Assembly: GCA_022225965.2 (NCBI GenBank)
Contig: JAKJXP020000194.1
Span: forward strand, 1 to 32,906
Length of the DNA stretch: 32,906 nucleotides
Reading direction: 5' to 3'
Source of the DNA: Diatrype stigma
Taxonomy: Eukaryota; Ascomycota; Sordariomycetes; Xylariales; Diatrypaceae
Below the pieces are notes generated by a model that was not told the origin of the DNA, searched no databases, and saw only the letters and a program-made list of their open reading frames with translations. This document shows positions 1-13,784 of this stretch, piece after piece. Position numbers and translations under genes: made by a program. Position 1 is the stretch's first letter; each line of letters begins with the position of its first letter.

Positions 1-1044
<1,044 letters not shown>

Positions 1045-1195
1045 TATTACGGCTATAAATAAATATAAGATCGAAAAGATATAATTATTATTTCACGAAA
1101 AGAAACGGAAAGATTTAAGCTAAAAAAAACGAAACGTTCCTTTATATATAACGATATAAAGCCGGGCCGGAGGTTATATATTTAATACCGTAATA
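1045..1195 (-). repeat. 3' LTR of Gypsy-B
   Basis: This 151 bp repeat matches 15997-16147 without length change. Most differences are transitions of RIP type. It begins TATTACGG (ancestral TGTTACGG) and ends CCGTAATA (ancestral CCGTAACA). TCCGT directly precedes it. The shared core includes the GCCGGGCC-containing segment near 1160. Because the element is on the minus strand, the lower-coordinate copy is the 3' LTR. Confidence 0.85.
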
Positions 1196-2400
1196 ATAGG
1201 TTCTTCTTTTTTAAGTAATTATTCTTAATATTTTTTAAAAATAATTTCTTAAATTAATAAATAACGGAAAAGAAATCTTTTAATTATGATTTAATATTAG
1301 TTCGAAATGTATTTAATAACGCTAAGCCGGATTTAAAAAGAAAATACCTATTTCGAATAACGTATGTTTTAATAAGCTGCTTAATTTCGTATTCTTTTTT
1401 AATTCGAAACGCCAAACTGGATTCGGAAATAAACATTTATTTTAAATAACGTATTATTATAATAATTATGTATTTATATATTTAATTATTAATTATAAGG
1501 CTTCGCGTTTAAGATGTAAATACGTTAGCATTTTCTTTTTTAATAATTTTGGTTTTTCTTTTAAGGCTTATCGAATTATAATTATTCCGTCGCTTTTTTT
1601 TCCGACCGATTAATACTCGCGTTCGTTTTGCCGTTTCGTTTATTTCCCGTTTATTTATTTAGTTATCGATATTATTACCGCATTAACGGTATATTTTTTC
1701 GTTTTTATACCGCCTTTGTTTTGTCTTTTTTGTCGAAGTTATTATGTATAAAGTGCTTTCGGCATATCATAAAGCATTTCGTTCCGGTTAACGGTAAAAT
1801 GCCGGCGTTTATATACAAATAAACGAATACAGCAAACGTAATATATTTATTATGCGCCGGTTATAAGGATCTTTACGAATTTATAAGTTTAATTAACGTT
1901 TTAATAACGTTTTACGAATAACGTAAGGTTTTTTATTAATAGTTTTATATTTAGGTATTATTTAAAATATAAGGTAATTAAGCGGATTTATTTACATTTT
2001 TGCATTTAGCCGATTATTCTTTAATATTATTTAAAGCAACGACGATAATAATAATAATCCGTTTTTAAATTTCGTAAATAAGTTTGTTTAAATTTATTTA
2101 AATAACGTTCGAATTATTATCGTTACGGTTATATTTCGTATTTGCGTTATTTTTAAGGCAATTAAAAAGGCTTATCGTATTGCTATCGATAAAACCGGCA
2201 TTAAAAATAACGGATATGTTTTATTATTTAATCATTTAATGCCGTATTAATATTAAATTAATCGTAAAACGTTTAAGCCTTAAATACGTATATCGCTTAA
2301 ATTATTATACGTTATATTTTAACATAAATATAAAATCCCGTTTTTCGTACTTACGACGTAAATCTTTCATTTTATATTCGTTTCGTTTTTAATTAGTTAA
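1196..2400 (-). other. Gypsy-B 3' non-coding region, distal part
   Basis: This is RIP-mutated DNA between the 3' LTR of Gypsy-B and the insertion point of Gypsy-A. No conserved protein motif was recognised on either strand. An open stretch at 1628-1822 (+) has no supporting features. The part next to the LTR is purine-rich on the minus strand, fitting a polypurine tract. Its continuation on the other side of Gypsy-A is 9487-9990. Confidence 0.5.
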
Positions 2401-2626
2401 TGTTATAATACACATAGGCTGTATGTATACAAAGGTGCTTAAAGGTTATATGTACATTTCCAAAAAAGGACTAGCGCCCTTTAGCGGCTAGCCCTTCTGC
2501 CTATATACCTTCGAATCTTTCTTTCCTGTATTTACCTTTTCTTCTTTCTTTCTTTAGCTTTAGATTCCATAATATTAATTAGGAATTTATTTTATCAAAC
2601 CCTATAAAGCCTATTAATCCGTAATA
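2401..2626 (+). repeat. 5' LTR of Gypsy-A
   Basis: This 226 bp repeat is collinear with 9261-9486. It starts TGTTATAATA and ends GTAATA. It contains a snap-back segment around 2471-2491 (CTAGC ... GCTAG) conserved in both copies. The LTRs keep more C and G than the interior of the element, for example around the GCGCCCTTTAGCGG core. Confidence 0.88.
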
Positions 2627-4560
2627 TAATTTAAAGTTCGCTTTATCGCTTAGAAAGGCATAAATATTCCATTAAATTAAAACGAAAAAAAAATACGAAA
2701 AAATTAATTAATCGATTTAATCCCGAATTCCGAATACCGAAAATCCTTAATCCTTAATTCCTGTTACGAAATAGCCCGAATCCCCGAAAAAAAGGCCGCC
2801 TTTTAAGAACGTACCGAAAAAAAGGTCCAATTTAATCTCGAAAGGCATATTGCTGCTGCCCCAAAAAAAAAATCCGATACCGAATTGCAACGCCGATTTA
2901 ATGCCATTTGTTACATTCGCTATGGAATTAATACTGCATCCATAAAAACGATTAATATTAAAACTAATAAAAAAATAAAGACCGATCTTTATAAGGAATT
3001 CAAAAAAATTTGTTCCAAAAAGGAATTACCCAAATTCCTTTTCCAAGCGAAATTGGATTATAACGAAAATTAAAAAAAAAAAGATTACGTATTTAACAAG
3101 TTTATACGTAACTAATCCTAATAAATCTTTTATTTCTTACCGATTCTTTTCCGTTAAAAACAAAGAAACCTGGCCTAATATAAACGATAACCTAATTCTT
3201 TTAGCCTTTTTTTATATATACGAAAACAGCCCCGAAAACCTATTTATAAAATTCAAAATTATAATTTTTGCTTTATACGTAACATACCTATAGCGTAACG
3301 AATTAATTAGCGCCATTAAAACAGTTATAAGCAACCTTAAAGGGTTTTTTAAATAAGCCCATTACTTTATCGAAAAATATAACAAAAAAATAACTTAACG
3401 AAAAAAAAAAAGCAACAAACGGAACTTAAAACGCTAACGGATAATTCGGATTTCCCTAGCTCCTTTATTAAGGAAAATATGGCCGACTTTATTACGGTTT
3501 TAAAAAATAAGCAATAAAAAATTAACAACTAGCAAAATAAAATCAATTAATTTAAGAAACGTTTTAAAATTATTAATATAACTATTAACGTAATTACCGG
3601 TAAATCCGGCAAAAGCGGCAAAATTATAATTCTTAATTTCTTTAACGACCTTAATTAAAACAAAGTATTATTCGAAAATTGGTACGAATTAATAAAAAAC
3701 CGATTAAAAGTAAATAATAATTATTTCGTTTTCGACCGTATTAAATGGACTAAAATTAAATTTTACTTAAAGGACAATGCCATATAAAACATTCTCCTTT
3801 ATTTTAATAAGAAATATCCGGATCTTTTTCTTATTTTTAAAACGCTAATAACTTATTTTTAAAACGAATACCACAATCCGAATAGTTAAAAAAAAAACGA
3901 AATTATTTTTATTAAGCTCCAAATGGATAAATTAAAAAACTTCCAGACTTTTAAAAACAAGTTTATTCGATTAGCCGGTTTTATTCGCTTAATTAAGATT
4001 TAATGGAAATATAAATTCAAAAAGCGTTTAATTTGGCGCCTTTAAATTAATTTTATAATAGCTTGGATTAATAAAAATATCGATTTTAATTAATACGTCC
4101 TATTGGCTACAAAAAGCGCCAACGCATTTTTATAAGCTAATAATTCCCGCTTTTTAATTAAAAAGAATTCATTTATTATTATAATTACGGAACGAAAAAG
4201 TAACAAATTAAATACCAATAATATTATAAGAATTAACGGTAATAATCGCGTTTAAAAAAAAAACAATACCCAACGTTTCCGCTTTTTAAAGGAAAAAATT
4301 AAGAAACTTTTCCGAAAGGGTCGCTGCTTTAATTGCAAATAAATTGGATATATTTCCCGAAATTGTTCCTAAAAAAATGGAATTCCGGAAAACCGTAAAA
4401 TTCGTATTGCCTTTTTCGTAAAAAAATTTTACCGCAAGCCCGCTTTTAAATCCAATCGAAATAAAGTCCTTAAAAAATAAGAATTCGAATCGGAAAATTA
4501 AATATCCTAAAGAAATTAAATTCCCGCTTAAAAAAAGTGTTTTTTAAGGAATTAAGCGTT
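2627..4560 (+). pseudogene. Gypsy-A gag relic with CCHC zinc knuckle
   Basis: Gag is the nucleocapsid/capsid protein that packages the element RNA in cytoplasmic particles. The diagnostic part is at 4325-4366, translating as CFNCK*IGYISRNC. This keeps all three Cys of a CX2CX4HX4C knuckle, while the His codon reads Tyr (CAT to TAT) and one codon is a stop (probably CAA to TAA), both classic RIP outcomes. Upstream, about 2855-3073 stays open for some 70 codons with a Lys-rich sequence that I do not recognise, perhaps the gag N-terminus. Otherwise stops are frequent. Limits are approximate. Confidence 0.7.
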
Positions 4561-7500
4561 AAGAAAATATCCTTTAATTTTTTGCGACTAATATTAAAGG
4601 ATAATCTTTTTTTATTTATTAGTTACGTAATTTTTAATGGATTATTCTTAATTGCATATTTCATTTTAGCGGATATAAAAATTAACGAATACTTATTTAT
4701 AAACGTATAATTTGCTAAACGAATATTAAAATACTTAAAACCGAAGTTACTTATAAAATTTAATCCTTATCGAATCGAAAGGTTCGATAAAAAAGCCATA
4801 TAGCTAATTAATGCTATATTAGCCTTAAGATTCCGCATAAAAGGAAAATCCCTAAACCGTATATTCTTTATAATTATCGATATAAAATAAAACATTATCG
4901 TTGGGAAAACTTAGTTTGAATTTTATAAAGTTGATGTATTTATTTTTAACCGAATATTGCTTTTCCTGGACTTTTAAGGACTTAACCCTTTTTACGATAT
5001 ATCGATAAATTATTTAGGAAATTTATTACTTAATACGAATCGAAAATACGAAAAAAATATCGAACGGCGAAACAAATTAATGTAACGAAAAAACAAACGA
5101 CGTAATAATAAACGACGGCGTTTTGTTTTATTTATAAGGTTCGATCCTTTCGTTACGATAATACTTAACCGAATAAGTTAAGTCTCGAAAAAAAAAGTTA
5201 TAATGAAAAAATTTTTTATAACTTTAATAACCTTAAGGAATTTCTTAGGATATATATAAATATACTTATTTTTTTATCGATAAAAAAAACGTATCCGATA
5301 ATTACGGAAAATGGATTTTAAAATTTATTTAAAATCGAATTAACGAATTGGAAATGCGCCAAAACAATTCCGATAAAATTAACGACATTAATTTCTTTGC
5401 ATTTAAGATTATCGTAAAGCCAAAACGGTTATTATTAAAAACGTTTCTTTACGTAATTGTTTCTTAAATGAAACAACAAATTAACGTTTATATTTAAGAA
5501 AACGATTCGTACGAAATAATAAACGATCCTTTAGTTATTGTTAAAAAAAGTAATCCATATCTTAAACGAAACGTATAAGGGCCATATAAGCTTAAAAGAA
5601 ATTGCTTTAATTAATACCGAATATGCCCTTTTAATTTCGCATTCGTTAATGCAATAGCTTTTTTATATTTAGCCAAAATTATTACTATTTAAAATATATT
5701 TTTATACGAAATTAATCGTATTATTTTTAATAAAAAAATTATTTAATCGAATCCTTTAATTCGAAATAAAAGAATCCTATAAAAAATATACGTCCGAATT
5801 ATACCAAAAAAATACCATAATTATTTAACCGTTTTTAATAAAATGATATTAAACGAATTAATATAAAAACGCCCAAACGTAAATTATTATATCGAATTTA
5901 ATGGAAAACCTAAAGAATTAAAATATAGCCCGTTATATAAAATGTTCATTAAAAAATTGGAAATTTATTGCAAATATATTATAAAACATTTGCAAAAAGA
6001 ATTTATCGAAACCAATTCCGTATTATGGGCCGTATCGGTATTGTTTATATTTAAATTAAATAAAGACTTATGTTTTTGCATTAATTATTACAAATTAAAC
6101 GCAATAACGAAAAAAAACCGATACCCTTTGTTTTTAATAAATAAAACTTTCGTAAGGAGTTTTAAAACGAAAATCTTTATTAAGATTAATATTCGATAAG
6201 CCTTTTATAAAATCCGAATGCGAAAGGAAATATAAGACCTTATAACTTTCCGTACCAAATATGGAACATATAGGTATAAAATACTATTTTTCGGACTTAT
6301 TAACGGTTCCTTAATTTTTTAACGATTTATTAACGATATTTTATTCGATTATTTGGATTAATTTTGTAACGTATATATTAATGATATTTTCATTTTTTTT
6401 AAAAATAAAAAAAACTATGTTTAATACGTAAATAAAGTACTAATATGCTTAAAATAAACAAGGTTATAAATTAATTTAAACAAATGCGAATTTCATATTA
6501 CGGAAACGAAATATTTCGGCTTTTTAATTAATATTAACGGAATGTTAATGGATCCCGTAAAAATAAAGGTAATTAAAAATTAAAAAATACCTATTAACCT
6601 TAAAAAAATATAATTCTTTTTGGAATTTTGCAATTTTTATCGTAAATTTATACGTAAATTTAAAAAGATAACCCGGCCGTTTTAAAAGCTTATCCATAAA
6701 AAGGAATTATTTTATATAACAAATAAACGTATTACGGCATTCGTACGTTTAAAACGTTATATAACCGAAGCACCAATATTGCGTCATTTTTTATACAACT
6801 ACGAAATCCGTATTAAAACAGACGCGTCCGATAAGATAATGGCTAAAACCATATTTTAACGAACCGCGGGAAATAACGATTGGTTTTTCGTTGCTTATTT
6901 TTTTAAAACAATGCAAAAAGCGGAACATAATTATAATATATATAATAAGGAAATATTAACGATTATTCGCGCTTTATAATATTAGCACGCGGAATTAATA
7001 GGCTTATAAATTTTTCGTTTCTTTATAGTAATAATGAATTATTACGCATTAAAATATTTCAATATTAAGTAATTGCTTAATTTATAATAAGCAAAATAAA
7101 CAAAATTATTATTATAATATAATTTCGTTATTATTTATCGATTAAGTTTAAAAAATATCTTAATAAACGCCCTTATAAGAAAATCGAAAAACCTAAGAAC
7201 GTAAAAAGTTAAAAAAAACGCATATCGCATAATAATTTTATTTCAGTTAATGCGTAAATAAAATGGCGTAATAACGGATATTACTTTTATTATATGTTTT
7301 AACGCCTTTTTTTTGGCGAACGGGAAAAAGAAATTAAGATTTATATTAATATTTGCATTAAATAAAGATGTCGATCCTTTAAAATTATCGGAAATAGCTT
7401 TAATAAATAAAGTATTTTAAGCTAACGCTATAAATAATTAATTATAATATTACCGTAATAAAACTAAAAATTCCGGTATTTATATATATAATTACGGATA

Positions 7501-9080
7501 TTCGATAAATGAACGATTTATATTTTTTCGAAAACGACTTATTGTATTAAACGAAAATAATTTAAGAACGCTATTATTTATAAAGATATATTTCCGACTT
7601 ATTACAAAATACTTAAAATAATATAAAACACGACAATTAATAAACCAAAAATATTAATAGCCTAATTGGGCTCTTAATATAATCCGATTCGTAAAAAATT
7701 GCCTTTATAAAGTTACGAAATATCCAAGAAATAAGGTCTTAGGTTTGTTTAAACTTTTATTAATACCATTACAAACATAGCAATATATCGTAATGGATTT
7801 TAAATCGATGCTTTTGAATAAAATAAAAAAGAATAACCTATTAATAATGATTTACCGATTGGAAAAAAAATCGTAAACAATGCTATATATAAAGGCAATT
7901 ATTACGAAAAACGCCGCGATAATGTATTATAAAGGCCTTTTCCGAATATATGGCGTTCCAAAATCGGTTATTAATAATAGAAGTTCTTAATTTATTTCTG
8001 ATTTTACGAACGAACGTTTTAAGATTATGGGATTTAAAATAAAATTAGCTTCGGCAAAATATTTCCAAATCGCGGAATAAACCGAAATCATATACGAATA
8101 AAATAATTAACGATTACGTCTTTTTATTAATTACTATTAAAATAATTAGGCAATAACGATGCTTACGATAAATGCAATATAGGCAGTTTTATTATACGAA
8201 TCGATTAAAATAGCGCTATATAAATTGAATCGCAAATTTAATATGCTTTTACTTTTTAATTAAAAACATCGAATAACGGATTTTAAAGAAATAACGATAC
8301 GGGAAAAAATAAATCGATAAGACGCTTAAGCAATTGCCGATACTTTATACGAATATTTGAAAACAATTCGAGCGGTTATGTTTAAAGTTCAAAAACGAAT
8401 AATTATTTAGGCTAATAAACATAAACGAAAATCCGATTTCGAATATAAAAAAACCGGATTAAAGAATTGCGTTTATATTATTAAAAAAACAAAAACGGAA
8501 ATCGACCGATTCAGTATTAAACTCGATTATTCCTTAATACGAAGCCATTATTCGATTATTAAAATAAAAGGATATTTATACGTTTTTAATTTTCCGGATT
8601 TATAAAAAGGCTTTAAAGTATTTTACGTTAACCGATTACGGAAATATCCCAATAATCCATTACCAAAATAAGTTCCGAATAATCCTGCGAATAAAAAAAT
8701 TAATCCCAACGGAAAAAAGGAATAAAAGGTTAAGAAAATCCTCGCTTTCCGGATATATTATAATAAATTGTAATACTAAATATAATGAAAAGGTTAAAAC
8801 TTAAATCCCGAATAATATAATGCTAAAGGATTTAAAAACAATCCGTTAGCATTAATAAAATACCATAAGAAATATCCCGATTAATCCGAACCTCCATTAC
8901 GCTTAAACGAATAACGCAAAGCCGCAAAATTCGATAAATTCGAATAAACGTACGAAAATAATAATAAATCCGTAAAAAAAATTCAATAACCGAAATACCA
9001 ATTACGGACGCGCCGTAAAAAAAGGAAATAAATATCCCGGCATATAAAAAGGGTCTTAATAAAGAAATCAAGCAAAACCG
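4561..9080 (+). pseudogene. Gypsy-A pol relic (protease, RT, RNase H, integrase, chromodomain)
   Basis: Pol would copy the element RNA and integrate the DNA. Decayed domains in order: protease-like stretch at about 4600-5040; reverse transcriptase about 5900-6700, including an 85-codon open piece at 5942-6199 with the Ty3-type NAITKKNRYPL motif; and the RT active site at 6374-6385, reading YIND where YxDD is expected (GAT/GAC to AAT, loss of one catalytic Asp). RNase H is near 6790-7050 with KTDASDK and a NYNIYNKEIL motif. Integrase core is about 7600-8200, with the FISDF and TEI motifs of the second half. A chromodomain-like tail at about 8740-8900 reads YNAKGFKNNP and then KYHKKYPD. That tail is typical of fungal chromoviruses. 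Stops interrupt every domain. Confidence 0.85.
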
Positions 9081-9260
9081 AATATATAAAACTATTTATT
9101 GCCTAGCCTTAAATAAGGGCCTAATAATGCAGCGGTTAAACGGTAAATCCGAGAATATTCCTTCATTGCTTAGAAAGCATTCGGATTCGAATTCCGGCCG
9201 AATAATTAATTTTTTTTTTATAAAGTCTCGAAACGAGACTTTTTCCCGAAAAAGGAATGA

Positions 9261-9486
9261 TGTTATAGTATATATAGGCTATATATATACAAAAATGCTT
9301 AAAGGTTATATGTACATTTTTAAAAAAGAGCTAGCGCCCTTTAACGGCTAGCCCTTTTGCCTATATACCTTCGAACCTTTCTTTCTTATATTTACTTTTC
9401 CTTCTTTCTTTTTTTAGCTTTAAATTCCACAATATTAATTAGGAATTTGTTTTATTAAATCCTATAAAGCCCATTAGCCCGTAACA
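9261..9486 (+). repeat. 3' LTR of Gypsy-A
   Basis: This 226 bp repeat is collinear with the 5' copy, starting TGTTATAGTA and ending GTAACA. Differences from the 5' copy are almost all C/T or G/A transitions in both directions, as expected if RIP hit each copy independently. It is directly preceded by the polypurine tract (GAAAAAGGAATGA) and followed by the ATTAA target duplicate. Confidence 0.88.
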
Positions 9487-9990
9487 ATTAACGAACAAAT
9501 AATAAAATAACGATACCTAAACGGCTTAAAAGGTCGCCATTAAGCTGCATTACGTATTCGACGACGTCGATTAGTAAATTTAAACGATTATTAAATGCGT
9601 TTTTTATTAAGAAATGGAATAAATTTTAATTACGGAATTCGGTCGTAACTAAACGAACGACGATATAGCAACGTTTTCGTTCGATTTTATTACTTATTAA
9701 GCAATAATTCGTTTTTTCTTTTGTCGGTTTTTATTTATAATAATATATTAAGTTATATTTTATTAATATTTTAATATTAATTTATAATTATTTAATTATT
9801 ATTTCAGTTTTATTTCGGCTTTTATAATTTAATTTTAAGCTTTTAATTGCGGGTTTTATTATTATTATTATATTTTTATTAATATAAGTTACTTTGTAAC
9901 TTATAAAATCCTTTAGGCCAATATAAATAAAACCCTTTTTTTGTTTATTTATTTTATAATTCGTTAATTATAACTTAAGGCCGCGATTTC
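9487..9990 (-). other. Gypsy-B 3' non-coding region, proximal part
   Basis: RIP-mutated DNA between the Gypsy-A insertion point and the end of the Gypsy-B chromodomain. No protein motif was recognised. It was contiguous with 1196-2400 before Gypsy-A inserted, giving Gypsy-B a long 3' region of about 1.7 kb after pol, which is unusual but not unknown. Confidence 0.5.
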
Positions 9991-12900
9991 TTTAAGCCGT
10001 GTTTATTAATTTAAAGGGTCCGGCTTAATAGATTTTTATTTATAAAAGTTTATTATATTATCGTTATATTTTTAAACATTCCGGGCCGGGTTTTAAATAA
10101 CGCGATATAAAACCGGTTATTTTATTCGATATTATAATCCTATGTATGTATTTCGAAAGTTATGGATTTTATTAAAATAATATTCTTTATTTGTTCTTTT
10201 TATATTTTGCGATATTATAACGTTTTCGGCCCGTCGGTTTAGTTTTTCCTTAATAGCGTTTTGGCTGGAAAAGCTTTATTAATACCGTTAAACTGATAAA
10301 ATATAAAAAACGGAGAAAATTTGGAAATAATTAGGTATTTAAACGGTTATAACCTGTTTATATGTTTTCGTAATAAAAAAGGGTCCATTTAATATTAATT
10401 TAAACGTAATTTCTTATATACCGGTTTGCGTTTTTAACTTAACGTTTTTAAGATCTTATTATAAAAGACTTAATTATTATTAAAACTCTTTCGATTTTAT
10501 TAACTACGATAATAACATTATGGAATTTTTATTAACGGATTAACGTTTTAAAGGCGATAATAAGGCGATTTAATTTTGTATTTATTTTTAAATTAAAGCC
10601 GTAATTAATAAAAAACCAAATATAATAATTATTTCCGAAACAGCATTATTTCCGGCGAATTCCATTAATAAACATTAATTGATTTAATTATTTTAATAAA
10701 AAAGCAATAAAAACGGAAATATTATTTTATAGCATTATTAATAATTTCCGTTTAATTATCGGATTTAAGGTAATATATTAACGAATAGCATAAATTAATA
10801 CTTAATCGGTAATTAAGCTTATTTTAAAACGTAAAAACGAATTATATATTCCTATTAAATATAATCGTATTAAAGGCTTCGTGTAATTTATAAATTTAAA
10901 TTACGAAGGCGTTTTCGAGAATTTTAGTCTTTATATCGGAAATAAATACGTAATGGCGTATTTTCGTTAATTTATTACTTACGATTAAAACGTATTTATA
11001 TATAATGCCGTAACGAATTTAAAAGAAAAATGGTTTTATGTAATCGACGGAAATATTAACACAAAAACGAAACGGAATTAATAAGAAATTAAGGAATTTA
11101 ATAATTAAATTACGAAAATTTTTGATTCGCTTATAAAAATAACAGGCTTAAACGAAAACGGCTATATTTTGAAAGACCTTTGGCTAAAAATAAATACGGC
11201 AGAAAAAGTCGTATATTTTCGTTCGTTTTAAATAATTTCTTGGTATAAAGCTATAAATTCGATAAAGGATTTATAAGCGGAAAGTTTCGTTTAAAAATAT
11301 AAATAATATATTCTTAATATAAATTCGTGCTTAAATTGTTACGTAATCGGCTTTGGCGATTCTTATTTATTTCTTAAGTTTTTAATTAAACCTTTTATAT
11401 TAAAAATTCGTTATAGCATTAAAAGGGTTTTATATTAAAAATAACGCATTATAGGCTTCGTTAATTAAGGCATTAATTAATTTATTAACATTTAAGGCAA
11501 AAGGTTATAAAGATATTTAATAATTTAAAAGCAATAAAATGCGATATCGATAAGTTATTTTTTTGTTTTTAAGATTATGATAATTCGTTAATTTATTACC
11601 GAAAAATCGGAAAAAATAGCTTTAAAACTGTTACTTTATTATTGGATTTAAAAGTAATTTAAAGCTTAAAGCTATTAAGAAATTTTAATTACCGGATTTG
11701 GCGTTAATTTAAGAACTTTATGGTAATGAAATATTATAAATCTTTGTAGTCCGTAATTATTTCGACCGGTTCTTCGGTATTTTACAATTCGGAGCGCCGT
11801 TTTGAAACGTTTTAATTATAACGAAAAGTTTCTTATTATAAATTTCGTAATTATATTTCGTCGGGTTATATTTTGCCGACAAAAAGGCAATAAGGCATAA
11901 TTCTCTTTATAAATCGTATTATAAAAGAATCCTTTTTAAAGTTTAATTAAAGGCGTTTATTTTTAAAATAACACGGCGTTTAAAATCGTAATATATAAAT
12001 ACAAATGCGTTACGAAAAGCGTTTTTTAGCCGTTAAAACGCCGCCATTACGGCGTTACAAAAGAGTAATATATAAGTGTATAAGTATATGCCAATTGCAG
12101 TAATTAATGAGTAAAAGACTTTACATAATAAATAACGACGATATTATAAGCACTGGAAAGCTGTATTATATTATATAAAAAAGCAGTAACTTTCGCGCGT
12201 AATTAACTAAACTTTTAAGCGGGCTATTAAAGCTTTATACCGCAATAGGGGTGTAAATCTTATTAATTAAGAAAGGTTCCTACAGTACATATGCATACTG
12301 CTAGGTTGCAGCGTTTAAAAAATATTTTAATCGTTTTTTTTTTTAAAAGCCGTTAACGGGCGAATTAAGGCTAAAAAGTCTTTAATAAAGCGACGATAAA
12401 AATTCGTAAAGCCTAAAACTCGTTATAATTCGCGTAACGTTTTAAGCAGCTTTTAATTTTTAATTAATTCGATTTTCTTTAAATTCATTTAAATGCCGTT
12501 TATTAATATAATAGATTTTAAGTATTTCGTTTTTGTTACGTTAACTTTATATTTCCGAATATTTATCGTAAAATTAATATTCGTTAAATAAATAAAAAAT
12601 TTACGAACGTATTATTGGTATTTCCTTTTAAATTCGCTTTATATTAGGATATCGTTTAAATATGTTTTAACGTATCGGTTTAATAAATTAAATAAAATGT
12701 CGTTAATATAATATTAAAACGAATTTAAAACGACGATTATGTTAAAATTAATTGTTTAGGATTTAAAAAAACCAAATCTTATAATAAACGTTATTTTCTA
12801 TTCGTTTTCCAAAACGATTGGGAATTAATTAAACGCCGTAATAATATTAAGCTTAATATAAATCTTTGTTTAATAAAGGTTATTTAAAGTGTTTCGAATT

Positions 12901-13060
12901 AACGGTATAAAATATTTATTTTTAACGATAACATTATTAAGTTTTTTATAATTTATGTAAATACGGATTTCGTTTTCGGATTTTTTTACAAATGAAATCG
13001 ATATTATTATAAAAAAATTCTTAATCCGAATAAATCCCTTTTTTAATTAGTCGTTAATAT
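9991..13060 (-). pseudogene. Gypsy-B pol relic (RT, RNase H, integrase, chromodomain), split by a 255 bp insertion
   Basis: Read on the minus strand. Reverse transcriptase at about 13050-12330 starts with GFIRIKN, then FVKKSENEIRIYINYKKLNN and KYFIPLIRNTL. Its active site at 12662-12651 reads YLND instead of YxDD. The RT end (LGFTNFYRRFIKDF) runs to about 12330. The RNase H half resumes at about 12055 with NYEIYNKKL near 11820. Integrase is about 11400-10200, with SVDYIKPF, ANYGFN-type and TEIINNAI motifs. The C-terminal chromodomain near 10150-10030 reads NPARNV and NFYK. The 12056-12310 unit lies exactly between the RT and RNase H domains with its own target duplication. There are numerous stops and at least one apparent frame shift near the insertion. 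Confidence 0.82.
12056..12310. repeat. Solo-LTR-like short insertion, copy 1 (~255 bp)
   Basis: This unit is about 255 bp and is repeated at 17950-18202. Ends are TACAA...TTGCA, an inverted pair if the second base was G (TGCAA...TTGCA). It has its own flanking duplication GCGTT at 12052-12056 and 12311-12315, with the T shared with the element end, so the duplication is 4 or 5 bp. It interrupts Gypsy-B between RT and RNase H, and the flanks rejoin the pol relic. There is no coding capacity. It keeps many CpA/TpG sites, unlike the surrounding DNA. Size, TG..CA-like ends and duplication length fit a solo LTR of an element not otherwise present here. A non-autonomous element is the alternative. 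Confidence 0.75.
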
Positions 13061-13453
13061 AATTTCTTAATTATTAATAAGTTTTTAAAAATATTACGGA
13101 ATCGGTTATACGAAAGGATTTAATTAGAGAATAAGTTTATTTTATGGTTATATAAGCGGTAAAGAAATAATGTTTCGGCTTCGTATAAAAAAAGGCCTTA
13201 ATTAAGTCGTAATATTTTAAAGAAAGCTTTTTTAGGATTTCCTTTATCGTAACCGGAAATTTTCTATTTAAATATTTTTAAATGTTTTCGTTAAAGATTC
13301 GTCGTAATTACGGTACTTCCGTTAATTAATTTTAAAAGTTTCGTAATCGTTTCGGTATTGCGTTTAAATTTAAAATATTATCTTATTTTAAAATATTTCG
13401 AAAATGAATATTAAATATTTATATTTATAACGTTTTCGATTAACGCTTAATAT

Positions 13454-13770
13454 ATATATATGATATTACGCGGTCGACGGCCCAAAGGGCCATGCCGGTA
13501 TACGTCTAGTTCTAGCATAGTAGGAAACCTCAGACCGAAGTCGAAGAGAAAAACCTATTAACTCGCACCGAAGTCGCTCTTTTGGTTACATACAAAAGAT
13601 ATCCAAAACGGTTTTTGCCCGCTTTTTGCTACAGGAAGGCCCAAAGCCATTTATTAAATTAAAAGAAAGGTTATGGCGCAAGGCCGGTCCGGCCTCGCGC
13701 CGCAAACGTACGGCGTGCGCACCATTAGGTGTGGTGCCGGTATGCTGAGTAAGCGAAGGTAGGTTATAGG
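13454..13770. mobile_element. SINE-like short insertion with 14 bp target duplication
   Basis: About 317 bp of balanced-composition DNA sits inside the RIP-mutated Gypsy-B element. It is bounded by a perfect 14 bp direct repeat, TTAACGCTTAATAT, at 13440-13453 and 13771-13784. Long variable-length duplications are the mark of LINE-mechanism retroposition. One end is an AT dinucleotide run (13454-13461), which could be the tail of a minus-strand element. Within 13465-13520 on the plus strand, weak resemblances to tRNA-type internal promoter boxes exist (a GGCCCAAAGGG segment, and GTTCTAGC about 30 bp on), but they are not convincing. No open frame was found. Inverted GC-rich arms occur near 13681-13706 (GGCGCAAGGCC ... 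GGCCTCGCGCC). Confidence 0.65.
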
Positions 13771-13784
13771 TTAACGCTTAATAT

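Larger units (their letters stand above)
2401..9486 (+). mobile_element. Full-length Ty3/Gypsy chromovirus-like retrotransposon (Gypsy-A) nested in Gypsy-B
   Basis: It is flanked by two 226 bp direct repeats (2401-2626 and 9261-9486) with ends TGTTA...TAACA, the first copy ending TAATA by a C-to-T change. The flanks read GTTAA (2396-2400) and ATTAA (9487-9491), a 5 bp target-site duplication differing by one G-to-A change. The internal 6.6 kb encodes, on the plus strand, gag with a CCHC knuckle, an aspartic-protease-like stretch, reverse transcriptase, RNase H, integrase and a C-terminal chromodomain. A purine-rich tract ending at 9260 is a good polypurine tract. All domains carry multiple stops of TAA/TAG type where Gln or Trp is expected, so the element is dead. 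It interrupts the 3' region of Gypsy-B and is therefore younger than it. Confidence 0.9.

Noticed and set aside
8832..9071. 79-codon minus-strand open stretch
   Set aside because: Antisense shadow of the Gypsy-A chromodomain tail and the adjoining 3' end of pol.
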